Shown here one piece after another: positions 1-6,720 of a stretch of DNA of 6,872 nucleotides. Position numbers and translations under genes: made by a program. The stretch covers positions 1-6,872 of the forward strand of contig JABEVH010000115.1 of assembly GCA_013043915.1 (NCBI GenBank). Direction: 5' to 3'. The notes under the pieces were generated by a model. It had not been told where the DNA came from, did no database searches, and saw only the letters and a list, made by a program, of their open reading frames with translations. How positions within the stretch are numbered: the first letter of the stretch is position 1; each line of letters starts with the position of its first letter. This DNA comes from Pseudomonadales bacterium. Lineage in GTDB: Bacteria > Pseudomonadota > Gammaproteobacteria > Pseudomonadales > Moraxellaceae.

Positions 1-639
1 ACCCAGGCTGGTTATTATGGTATATCCCGTCACACGGCTGTGCGGCGAGCGGAGCATTACCTCAGTCTTTTGGGGTTGTATGAAAAACGCCATGTGATTG
101 CCCGGCAGCTATCGGGGGGCATGAAGCGTCGCTTGATGATCGCTCGTGCCTTGGTGCATGAACCGCGCATTTTGATTCTGGATGAACCTACCGCGGGCGT
201 GGACATCGAGCTGCGTCGTTCGATGTGGGAGTTTTTGACCCGGTTGAACCGCTCCGGAACCACAGTCATTCTAACCACGCATTACCTAGAAGAAGCGGAG
301 ACTTTGTGCCGGCGTATTGCCATCATTGATCACGGTCGTATCGTTGAAAATACCGATATGAAGTCGCTGTTGGCCACGTTGAATGCAGAGACGTTTATTT
401 TGGATTTACGCCAGGATTTGCCAGCACCTGTTGAACTGCCGGGTTATACCTTTAAGTTGACGGACGTTCGTACTCTGGAGGTTACCGTTCCGCGTGATAA
501 AAACATCAATGATGTCTTTATCGGTCTCAGTGCTCAAGGTGTAGAGGTCATGAGCTTGCGCAATAAAGCCAACCGGCTAGAGGAGCTCTTTGTGGCTCGC
601 GTTGAGCGTAACCTGACGCCAGCAGGAGGACGTGCTTGA
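1..639 (+). CDS. yadG: YadG-type ABC transporter ATP-binding protein, 5' end missing
   Basis: This is the ATPase of an ABC-2 type exporter and should work at the inner membrane face with the permease encoded next. The frame is open from base 1, so the start, the Walker A motif and roughly the first 95 residues (judged against the ~308-residue E. coli YadG) lie upstream. The 212 visible residues contain the signature LSGGM (residues 37-41 of the visible part), Walker B LILDEP with Asp61 and Glu62, the D-loop region TAGVD, and the switch histidine in LTTHYLEEAE (His94). The stretch MKRRLMIARALVHEP and the run IELRRSMWEF are typical of the YadG subgroup. The C-terminal ~95 residues form the usual accessory region after the nucleotide-binding domain. 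The transported substrate is not known from sequence. The stop overlaps the start of the permease gene by one base, showing translational coupling. Confidence 0.93.
   Translation, partial: TQAGYYGISRHTAVRRAEHYLSLLGLYEKRHVIARQLSGGMKRRLMIARALVHEPRILILDEPTAGVDIELRRSMWEFLTRLNRSGTTVILTTHYLEEAETLCRRIAIIDHGRIVENTDMKSLLATLNAETFILDLRQDLPAPVELPGYTFKLTDVRTLEVTVPRDKNINDVFIGLSAQGVEVMSLRNKANRLEELFVARVERNLTPAGGRA
624..629 (+). promoter_or_regulatory. Ribosome binding site of the YadH permease gene
   Basis: A perfect AGGAGG lies inside the 3' end of the ATPase gene, nine bases before ATG 639. It decides the start in favour of ATG 639 over the adjacent TTG at 636. Confidence 0.75.
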
Positions 640-1412
640 TGAATGCTTATGCCAGTTGGATTGCCTTCAGTACCTTGTTGACCAAGGAAGTTCGCCGGTT
701 TATGCGTATATGGGTGCAAACCCTGTTGCCGCCAGCGATTACCATGTGCCTTTACTTCATCATTTTTGGCAACTTGGTCGGTAGCCGGGTAGGGCATATG
801 GGTGGGTTTGATTATATGCAGTTCATTGTGCCCGGCTTGATCATGATGGCTGTGATACAGAACAGCTATGCCAATGTGGTTTCCAGCTTTTACAGTGCCA
901 AGTTTCAGCGCAGTATTGAGGAACTTCAAGTAGCTCCCGTCAGTAATTTCCTGATACTTACCGGGTATGTTGTTGGTGGGGTTGTACGGGGTTTGATGGT
1001 GGCGCTGATCGTTACCTTGCTTTCCTTGTTTTTTACCCATTTACATCTGGTCCACCCCGGTGTGGTGATCTTTACCGTGGTGTTAACCGCCTTTATGTTT
1101 TCTTTAGGTGGATTCATCAACGCCATTTATGCCAAGAGCTTTGATGACATCAGTATCGTGCCTACTTTTGTATTGACTCCCTTGACCTACTTAGGAGGGG
1201 TGTTTTATTCGGTGCACTTGTTATCGCCATTCTGGCAGCAGGTCACCTTGTTAAATCCCATTATTTATATGGTCAATGCGTTTCGCTTTGGTGTGCTGGG
1301 GGTGAGCGATGTACCTATCACCAAAGCGATGGTGGTGCTAACAGTGCTGGCTGTATTGCTCTACGGGTATGCGTTAAAGCTGTTGCATGATGGCACAGGC
1401 TTGCGTGAATGA
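639..1412 (+). CDS. yadH: YadH-type ABC-2 transporter permease
   Basis: This is the membrane-spanning partner of the preceding ATPase, 257 residues long, close to the ~256 of E. coli YadH. Hydrophobic stretches near residues 27-47, 60-80, 105-131, 141-163, 170-192 and 230-249 give the six spans expected of an ABC-2 permease. Residues 86-99 (SAKFQRSIEELQVAPV region) are the conserved cytoplasmic coupling segment, and the LTPLTYLGGVFY block (179-190) matches the conserved ABC-2 signature area. I chose ATG 639 because AGGAGG at 624-629 lies nine bases upstream. A TTG directly before it (636) is possible but less likely. The start shares one base with the yadG stop. The pair is a whole exporter unit; its cargo is unassigned in the family. 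Confidence 0.93.
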   Translation: MNAYASWIAFSTLLTKEVRRFMRIWVQTLLPPAITMCLYFIIFGNLVGSRVGHMGGFDYMQFIVPGLIMMAVIQNSYANVVSSFYSAKFQRSIEELQVAPVSNFLILTGYVVGGVVRGLMVALIVTLLSLFFTHLHLVHPGVVIFTVVLTAFMFSLGGFINAIYAKSFDDISIVPTFVLTPLTYLGGVFYSVHLLSPFWQQVTLLNPIIYMVNAFRFGVLGVSDVPITKAMVVLTVLAVLLYGYALKLLHDGTGLRE

Positions 1413-1421
1413 GGTGATGCC

Positions 1422-2246
1422 ATGGATGCTCGTTTTTATGCCAAGACCCCCTTAGGGCAAGTAAGTGCCTATCCATCGACGTATGATCCTTCCTTACTGG
1501 TGGCCTTGCCCCGTGAGGAGGGTCGCGTTTCGTTAGGGTTGAGCCACGAGCTTTCGTTCCAGGGTGTCGATATCTGGAATGCCTATGAAGTGTCCTGGCT
1601 GGATGCCACCGGTAAGCCGGTGGTGGCTATGGTGGAGATCCGTATTCCAGCAGATTCGCCTTGTATGGTTGAATCCAAGTCCTTGAAACTTTACCTATGC
1701 TCCATGCATCAGCAATCGTGGGCAAATCCTGAGGATTGGGTTAAAACCGTGACTGATGATTTGCAACACGTGGTGGCATCACCGGTTGAGGTAAGGGTCA
1801 TGGCCCAGGACTCGGTTATCGGTCAGATAGGTAAGTTGCAGGGCGATAGCCTGGATCATTTGCCTGTTCGGCATGTAGCCACAACACCTGAGCCTTCCCT
1901 GTTGACTTGCCAAGCAGGTACGTGGGTGGAAGCCTCTTGGTATTCTCATCTTTTTAAGTCCAATTGCCCGGTCACAGGGCAGCCGGACTGGGCGAGTGTG
2001 CTGGTGCATTACCGCGGAGCTTGTATAGATGCGGAAGGGTTGCTGGCATACTTGCTTTCATTTAGACAACATGCTGATTTTCATGAACATTGTGTTGAAA
2101 GCATCTATATGGATATCTGGCGTCAGTGCCAACCGGAAGCTCTCAGTGTTTATGCGCGATATACCCGTCGTGGAGGTATTGATATCAATCCATTTCGCAG
2201 TAACTTTGAAACAGCCCCCGCCAATATCCGGCTGTTCAGGCAGTGA
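1422..2246 (+). CDS. queF: NADPH-dependent 7-cyano-7-deazaguanine reductase (preQ0 reductase)
   Basis: QueF reduces the nitrile of preQ0 to the aminomethyl group of preQ1 using two NADPH, the step before preQ1 is inserted into tRNA on the way to queuosine. It is cytosolic and belongs to the tunnelling-fold family. At 274 residues it is the long, two-domain type (E. coli ~282). The QueF motif ESKSLKLYL is at residues 84-92. The catalytic cysteine is Cys182 in KSNCPVTGQPDW and the acid is Asp189 in the same block. FHEHCVE at 220-226 is the substrate-binding segment. RRGGIDINPFRS near 249-260 is the conserved C-terminal block. GAGGTG at 1411-1416 sits just before ATG 1422. It lies nine bases after the permease stop and is probably cotranscribed, though no functional tie to the exporter is known. 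No key residue is missing. Confidence 0.97.
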   Translation: MDARFYAKTPLGQVSAYPSTYDPSLLVALPREEGRVSLGLSHELSFQGVDIWNAYEVSWLDATGKPVVAMVEIRIPADSPCMVESKSLKLYLCSMHQQSWANPEDWVKTVTDDLQHVVASPVEVRVMAQDSVIGQIGKLQGDSLDHLPVRHVATTPEPSLLTCQAGTWVEASWYSHLFKSNCPVTGQPDWASVLVHYRGACIDAEGLLAYLLSFRQHADFHEHCVESIYMDIWRQCQPEALSVYARYTRRGGIDINPFRSNFETAPANIRLFRQ

Positions 2247-2332
2247 TCAAGCCATTTTTGTGGCAATCAAAACAACAACGTCTCGCTTTTCTCCCCACGG
2301 CATTCCTGCGGGATTTACAAAAAGCAAGGTGA
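2243..2332 (+). CDS. Possible 29-residue reading frame overlapping the queF stop, perhaps a truncated gene start
   Basis: A GTG at 2243 overlaps the queF stop by two bases (GTGA) and opens a 29-residue frame that ends at TGA 2330-2332. The peptide is basic and has the feel of a real N-terminus (IKPFLWQSKQQRL, then FPTAFLRDLQKAR), but I do not recognise it. The same frame continues after the TGA into the nucleotidyltransferase remnant at 2333-2533. The two parts do not obviously belong to one protein, because the residues expected just before the remnant's conserved block in that family are not seen here. It may be the cut-off head of a gene that once followed queF, or chance. Confidence 0.25.
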   Translation: MIKPFLWQSKQQRLAFLPTAFLRDLQKAR

Positions 2333-2533
2333 TGTTCACGTAGATGGGCGCAGTACGATGAAGCAGAACCGGGAACATTCAGGCTGGTTCCTTCGGAACA
2401 TGTATGGGTAGCTGTGGAAAAAGATTATGTGCAGATGCGCAACATGATATTCGGTCGCTATCCTGATTTCGGCGAGATCATGGAGACGTTGCGCACGTTG
2501 GAGAAAGCGATTAATGAACTACATCGAGTATAA
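2333..2533 (+). pseudogene. C-terminal remnant of an AbiEii-like nucleotidyltransferase (type IV toxin family)
   Basis: Sixty-six codons without a usable start read as the tail of an AbiEii/AbiGii nucleotidyltransferase. The block WAQYDEAEPGTFRLVP (visible residues 5-20), then DYVQMRNMIFG, then the closing FGEIMETLRTLEKAIN follow the pattern I know from this family's C-terminus (W..Y..A.PGT.RL.P, DY..M..M.FG, then a final helix ending in IN). The nucleotidyltransferase core with its catalytic aspartates is absent, as is any antitoxin gene, so no activity is expected. The frame is closed just upstream by TGA 2330-2332. The deletion or recombination point probably lies near 2333-2345. The family call rests on remembered motif patterns and not on a search. 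Confidence 0.6.
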
Positions 2534-2657
2534 CTAAGATCCAGTTGGTATGGACAGGGCTTCGCTCGCCCTTGGGTGAAAGGATGAAGCGAAGGCTTGC
2601 GATTTCAGGCAAAACTGCGAGAATGGCGTCCTTCGTAACAAGCAAGGATGATGCAAG
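2534..2657 (+). other. Gene-free spacer with alternative hairpins before the first paralogue
   Basis: I see no gene in these 124 bases. Two mutually exclusive hairpins can be drawn: CTTCGCT (2560-2566) with AGCGAAG (2588-2594), and AGGGC (2556-2560) with GCCCT (2568-2572). Neither is followed by a T run, so a classical terminator is not supported. I did not find a convincing -35/-10 pair, although the gene at 2658 must be transcribed either from here or from upstream. AAGGATGA at 2644-2651 supplies its ribosome binding site. Confidence 0.4.
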
Positions 2658-3335
2658 ATGTCTGCATATTTTGCCTTTAAGGCCGAGCCGGGGCTGGCAA
2701 CCGATTTAGAATACGTACTGGCGCGCCTGGATGAACACTCTCCTGAGCCGCAAGCTGATCTGTATGTCAAAATGTCCATGGAATTTACCGACAGTGTGTT
2801 AAAGACCATCCTGTTGGATTTGGTTAAGGCTATGGGTAGCAAATCGGGAATACTGGAACAACTTGCCAGTGTGCTGCGTGGCACGATGCATATGCTTTTA
2901 CGCCAGTTGCTCAGCAAGCGTTCCAATAGCGAACTGGAGAAGGCGGCTATGTACGTGCATGCCCGCCGCCGTTACCGGAATGGTGATGTCTATATAGCCA
3001 TACCGATTCCAGATAGCTTGCGTACTCATTTTGAGACGGTATTTACTGAGATTGATGCAGGGCGTGGTGAGAGTAACCGAGAAGAGTTGCGTTTGGCCAT
3101 GTCACAGTTTGTTGATCAGGCGGTCACCTCTTATTTTGATGAGTTTGTGGCGGCATTGCAGCCTGGATTTATCTTAGGCAAAGCAGCAGGCATGGCAAGG
3201 GCCACTATTGCCAAGGGTGCCCATGCCGCTATGAACAAGATGATACCGCATTTGACTCAAGCTGAATTGCAAGGCATGGCTGATTATTTTGATCAGTTAT
3301 TGCTCAGTGATCCGGAAATTACCTTAAAGCCATAA
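2658..3335 (+). CDS. Uncharacterised 225-residue protein, first of a tandem paralogue pair
   Basis: I do not recognise this family. The 225-residue protein has no signal peptide and no clear membrane span. It looks mainly helical with alternating acidic and basic stretches, so a soluble cytoplasmic protein is likely. It aligns end to end with the product at 3440-4117. Shared blocks are YFAF near the N-terminus, the segment LRGTMHMLLRQLLSKRSNSEL (GT..LvkQ.L.K..N.EL in both), HARRR, a central P.P..L..HF..iF..iD.G..ES block, YFDE, and GFILGKAAGMA followed by a final helix ending in a YF motif. ATG 2658 is supported by AGGA at 2645-2648 nine bases upstream and by alignment of MSAYFAF with the paralogue's MYFAF. 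A 104-base gap precedes the second copy. Conserved residues do not suggest a catalytic site that I can name. Confidence 0.85.
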   Translation: MSAYFAFKAEPGLATDLEYVLARLDEHSPEPQADLYVKMSMEFTDSVLKTILLDLVKAMGSKSGILEQLASVLRGTMHMLLRQLLSKRSNSELEKAAMYVHARRRYRNGDVYIAIPIPDSLRTHFETVFTEIDAGRGESNREELRLAMSQFVDQAVTSYFDEFVAALQPGFILGKAAGMARATIAKGAHAAMNKMIPHLTQAELQGMADYFDQLLLSDPEITLKP

Positions 3336-3363
3336 TTTTTGATGAATTTGCCGGTCTATGTGG

Positions 3364-3392
3364 TCAGCATGGCCCTTGTTTGGTCATGCTGA
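3364..3392 (+). other. Strong hairpin between the two paralogue genes
   Basis: TCAGCATG (3364-3371) is perfectly complementary to CATGCTGA (3385-3392). The stem extends inward by one G-T and two G-C pairs, giving 11 pairs around a seven-base loop (3375-3381). No T run follows, so it is not a typical intrinsic terminator. It lies 29 bases after the first gene's stop and 47 bases before ATG 3440. It covers an alternative in-frame ATG at 3386. It may stabilise the upstream message end or modulate expression of the second gene. Confidence 0.5.
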
Positions 3393-3439
3393 GCTGGCAT
3401 AATGCGCCAGAGCTTGTAGATGAGTGTGCTGATGTGACC

Positions 3440-4117
3440 ATGTATTTTGCCTTTGCAGCGGGTGATGAGCTGCAAAATAATTCTATCTTGCTGCTAAATC
3501 ATTTTGATCAGGCTGATGTAGCTCCTCAGGATGCCTTATTTATCAAGGTGGCCAGTGCTTTTGCTGATGTGGTGATACAGAACCTGTTGCTCAATATGGT
3601 TCATAACATGGAAGGTGAGAGCCGAGCAGCTCGTATTCTCGATAAACTGGCTGGCATTATCAAAGGTACGGTGCATGTCCTGGTGAAACAGACACTGCAT
3701 AAAAAAACCAATGAGGAGCTCCTGCCTCTGGTGAATTTTGTGCGAGCCCGTCGTTTGGTCGTGCAGGTGGATGGTCAGGATACGGACTATGTCTGTTTCC
3801 CCATGCCTTTGGATCTGGCTGATCATTTCGCCAAAATTTTTCATCATGTTGACCAGGGTGATGTGGAATCGCAGCGTCAACCCTTGCGCGATGCCATGCT
3901 GAGGTTTTCAGAACTGGCGCATTTTCATTTTTTCGATGAACCTACGCAGATCATGCACTTGGGTTTTATCGCGCGTAAAGCCGTTGCCTTAGGGAGCTCT
4001 ACCATTAAAAGCGGCTCTCGGTCCTCCATTACACAGATATTTCCCCAGTTATCCAAACAGGAAATTATCGATTTTGTGACATATTTTCGCCCCATGTTCA
4101 TCGAGATCGATACTTAA
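3440..4117 (+). CDS. Uncharacterised 225-residue protein, second of a tandem paralogue pair
   Basis: This is the diverged sister of the product at 2658-3335 and is likewise unrecognised. Starting at ATG 3440 it has exactly 225 residues, the same as its sister, and its MYFAF aligns with MSAYFAF. The in-frame alternatives at TTG 3380, ATG 3386 and GTG 3434 would add residues with no counterpart. No good Shine-Dalgarno precedes 3440, which leaves the start somewhat open. Shared features are GTVHVLVKQTLHKKTNEEL, FVRARR, the FPMPLDLADHF..iF..vDqGdvES block, FFDE and GFIARKAVALG. It carries more histidines than its sister, with clusters such as HFHFF and FHHVD. It is soluble in appearance, with no signal peptide. 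Its stop overlaps the convergent selO stop by four bases (TTAA), so no terminator fits between them. Confidence 0.85.
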   Translation: MYFAFAAGDELQNNSILLLNHFDQADVAPQDALFIKVASAFADVVIQNLLLNMVHNMEGESRAARILDKLAGIIKGTVHVLVKQTLHKKTNEELLPLVNFVRARRLVVQVDGQDTDYVCFPMPLDLADHFAKIFHHVDQGDVESQRQPLRDAMLRFSELAHFHFFDEPTQIMHLGFIARKAVALGSSTIKSGSRSSITQIFPQLSKQEIIDFVTYFRPMFIEIDT

Positions 4118-5568
4118 GAGGAGCAACTGATGTCTAGGTGACGTCCCCATTCCGGTGGAGGGGCAGCATAGTCATCATGACCGGGATGCTCATCAAAAGG
4201 ACTCGATAGCAGCTTTATAAGTAAATCGGTTTCACGCATATCACCTTGTTCAGCGGCTTCGATGGCGCGCTGTGCCAGATAGTTGCGGAGTACGAACTTG
4301 GGATTGCATGTCTGCATCTGACGCTGACGCGCATCGACGTCAGTCGATTCAAGTTTCAAACGATCCAGATAGCGCTGACTCCATCGCTCCCAGCCCGCTG
4401 GGTCGATGAGTTCATCACGGTAAGCCCAGGGGGATGAGTCTTTAAAATCACAAAGCGCACGAAAAAAGCAGTTGTAATCAACGGATGATTGCGCCATCCA
4501 TTGCAGCAGATCAGCGATCAACACCTCATCACCGGGCAAGGTCTGTTGCAAGCCTAATTTGTTTTGCATACGGTGCTGATAGCTCGTTAAAAAACGCGGC
4601 TCGTAGGCTTGCAGGGTCGCGATAAGTGCCTGCTGCTTCATCAGCGGTGAAAATGCATGAGCCAGGGCATTGAGGTTCCACAAGGCGATAGAAGCCTGAC
4701 GATGGAAAGCATAGCGCCCACCTTCGTCACTATGATTGCTAATGAGCCCAGGTTCATAGCTGTCCATGAAGGCATAGGGCCCATAATCTAAGGTATACCC
4801 GAGCAGGGCCATATTGTCAGTATTCATGACACCATGAGCAAATCCCACGGACTGCCAGGCTGCCATCAGGTCGGCCGTACGTACCACCACTTCATGCAGC
4901 AGCGCTTCATAGGGATGAGCTTGCTCTAGCAATTTAGGTAGATAGTGCTCTAGTGCATGGTCAGCTAATTGAGCCAGTGGCTCATGCTCACCTCGGTAAA
5001 AAAAGTGCTCAAAATGACCAAAGCGCAGATGTCCGGGTGCTACACGCAGTATCTGGGCAGCCGTTTCACGTTGTTCACGTTGCACCGGGGCCTGAGAGCC
5101 TAACAGGCATAGCGCAAGGCTGGTGGGTATGCCAAGGCCCTGCATGGCTTGGCTGGCCAGGTATTCACGCAAACTGGAACGCAACACAGCGCGGCCATCG
5201 CCCATACGTGAATAGGGGGTGCGGCCAGAGCCTTTAAGATGTAGATCCCAAAGGCCGGAGGAGGTCTGTACCTGCCCTAGCAGCATGCCACGTCCATCAC
5301 CAAGTTCCGGGTTATAGATGCCAAACTGATGTCCGGCATATACCATGGCTAGGGGTTCGGTACCTGGCCATGCTTGTGCCCCAGACAGGATGGCTGCCAG
5401 ATCGTTACGCTCCAGTTCAGAAGCATCCAGTCCTAATAACCGGGCAACCGAGGTATTGATATGCAACAGCTTGGCATCAGGCAGAGGAGAACATGCCATC
5501 GGGGTATAAAATGCAGGCGGTAGCCGTCGAAAGGCATTGTTAAAGCGCAAGCTCTCCAGGGTAGCCAA
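4114..5568 (-). CDS. selO: Protein adenylyltransferase SelO (YdiU family)
   Basis: SelO has a pseudokinase fold that binds ATP in reversed orientation and transfers AMP to Ser, Thr or Tyr of proteins, with a role in redox stress. At 484 residues it matches bacterial members (E. coli 478). Visible motifs are LKGSGRTPYSRMGDGRAVLR with Lys112, Glu135 in SLREYLAS, and HGVMNTDNM with Asp251 (proton acceptor by homology), Asn252 and Asp261 (metal ligands). The end is LDISCSS, with Cys482 where eukaryotic SelO has selenocysteine. The cysteine expected before NHSD, Cys272 in E. coli, is Ser277 here (codon AGC, complement of 4738-4740). The proposed start is TTG 5568, which follows the desaturase stop by one codon in the same frame and lacks a clear Shine-Dalgarno, so coupled reinitiation is likely. 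TTG 5550 with GGAG just upstream is an alternative. Confidence 0.95.
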   Translation of the reverse strand: MATLESLRFNNAFRRLPPAFYTPMACSPLPDAKLLHINTSVARLLGLDASELERNDLAAILSGAQAWPGTEPLAMVYAGHQFGIYNPELGDGRGMLLGQVQTSSGLWDLHLKGSGRTPYSRMGDGRAVLRSSLREYLASQAMQGLGIPTSLALCLLGSQAPVQREQRETAAQILRVAPGHLRFGHFEHFFYRGEHEPLAQLADHALEHYLPKLLEQAHPYEALLHEVVVRTADLMAAWQSVGFAHGVMNTDNMALLGYTLDYGPYAFMDSYEPGLISNHSDEGGRYAFHRQASIALWNLNALAHAFSPLMKQQALIATLQAYEPRFLTSYQHRMQNKLGLQQTLPGDEVLIADLLQWMAQSSVDYNCFFRALCDFKDSSPWAYRDELIDPAGWERWSQRYLDRLKLESTDVDARQRQMQTCNPKFVLRNYLAQRAIEAAEQGDMRETDLLIKLLSSPFDEHPGHDDYAAPPPEWGRHLDISCSS

Positions 5569-5571
5569 GGT

Positions 5572-6702
5572 TCAGGCAATCCGGGCCGAGAGCAGCAAGA
5601 GGCGCTTATACTGCTGTTGGAGCCGTATTTCTATGTCACTAAGACGCTGATGAAACTGTGTATGTTCCCAATGCTGTTGCAGTTCCTGTCGGGTGACGCG
5701 GTAGCGCTCTTCCTGGATACTGGTCCATTCATTGAGAGCCGCCATAAACGTTTCATACTCTGCGGCCATACGCTGTTTCAAGGGCTCCAGCGCTGCACTC
5801 ACCCCGGCTTGAGCCAGACCACGTTCTGTGCGACTAAACAGTAAAGTCAGTTGTGCGCGTTTGATAGCGAACTCGGATGCGTGTTTTAGATTGCGGGTCA
5901 GTCCTACCCAGGATAAGGCCAGTATCAGCCATTTGGTAGGATCCCATTGCCACCACTTGACGCCATTGCGGTAGTCGTACTGAAACAGATGATGAAAATT
6001 ATGATAACCCTCACCCCAGGTCAGCCAGGCAAGGATGGCATTGTCTCGCGCTGTGTTCTGCTCGGTATAAGGTTGATGGCCCCAACGATGGGCCAGGGAG
6101 TTGATAAAGAAAGTGACATGGTGGCAGATCACCAAGCGTAAAAATCCGGACAACAACAAACTGGCTACGATATGACCCGTGAAGTACCCGGCAGCCAAGG
6201 GAAATCCCAGGTTGGTTAGCACGACCAGAGGCAGGTAATAACGGTGCTGAAACTGTAACCAAGGGTCATTGAGCAAGTCGCGGGCATTATCAAACTTGGG
6301 AGTGCCGCTGGGATACTGACGCAACATCCACCCTATATGCGAGAACCAGAAGCCGCGTGTTGCCGCATAGGGGTCCTGGTCGCGATCATCGACATGGCGA
6401 TGATGGGTACGATGCCCGGATGCCCAGATCAGCACACTGTTTTGCACCGCCATGGTTGAGAATATCAGTAACCCCAGCTGCACCGGTCGGCTGGCTTCAT
6501 AGCTGCGGTGTGCCCAGAGGCGATGATAACCGGCTGTGATGCCCAAGCCATTAGCAGCGATAAAAAAGAGCATGAAGGCAAGATCACTGCTCGCAAAACC
6601 ATGAACTAATCCATACCAAGGAACGCCAATCAGGGTTACCAGGGTGGTCACGGTAAACATGAGGGTGGTGCTTAATAACAACGGGGCGCGCGTTTCTGTC
6701 AC
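5572..6702 (-). CDS. Membrane acyl-lipid/acyl-CoA fatty acid desaturase with helical C-terminal extension
   Basis: This di-iron membrane enzyme should insert a double bond, probably at delta-9, into a saturated acyl chain using oxygen and an electron donor. The three histidine boxes are present: HRLWAH (60-65), HRTHHRH (97-103, HxxHH) and HNFHH (234-238). NSLAHRWGH (201-209) is the extra conserved segment of the stearoyl-CoA desaturase type. Hydrophobic stretches at about 10-33, 41-57, 76-94, 155-175 and 178-200 fit a four-span topology. After about residue 285 comes a 90-residue hydrophilic, Glu/Gln/Arg-rich, probably coiled-coil tail that the basic desaturase fold does not need. The start is GTG 6702, preceded by AGGA with long spacing. 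ATG 6658-6660 would cut into the first span. It is the first gene of a likely two-gene unit with selO. Confidence 0.92.
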   Translation of the reverse strand: MTETRAPLLLSTTLMFTVTTLVTLIGVPWYGLVHGFASSDLAFMLFFIAANGLGITAGYHRLWAHRSYEASRPVQLGLLIFSTMAVQNSVLIWASGHRTHHRHVDDRDQDPYAATRGFWFSHIGWMLRQYPSGTPKFDNARDLLNDPWLQFQHRYYLPLVVLTNLGFPLAAGYFTGHIVASLLLSGFLRLVICHHVTFFINSLAHRWGHQPYTEQNTARDNAILAWLTWGEGYHNFHHLFQYDYRNGVKWWQWDPTKWLILALSWVGLTRNLKHASEFAIKRAQLTLLFSRTERGLAQAGVSAALEPLKQRMAAEYETFMAALNEWTSIQEERYRVTRQELQQHWEHTQFHQRLSDIEIRLQQQYKRLLLLSARIA

Positions 6703-6720
6703 AGCGGTGGGTTCCTAAAT

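Noticed and set aside
534..1040. Minus-strand open frame of 168 codons across the ATPase-permease junction
   Set aside because: It is antisense to two clearly recognised transporter genes and shows no recognisable motif.
2029..2343. + strand open frame of 104 codons overlapping the end of queF and running past it
   Set aside because: Most of it is an out-of-frame shadow of queF, and the part after 2246 shows no coding character or known motif.
2534..2926. Minus-strand open frame of 130 codons over the start of the first paralogue
   Set aside because: It lies antisense to a well-supported gene with a conserved paralogue, and its composition (Ser/Arg/Cys rich) is that of a shadow frame.
4123..4142. 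GAGGAG followed by ATG 4131 on the + strand just after the second paralogue
   Set aside because: The frame stops after three codons (ATG TCT AGG TGA). The purine run is part of the selO C-terminal coding sequence.
4149..4168. CCCC...GGGG hairpin near the convergent gene ends as a possible terminator
   Set aside because: It falls inside the selO codons for a proline-rich segment, has mismatches, and no T run follows on either strand.
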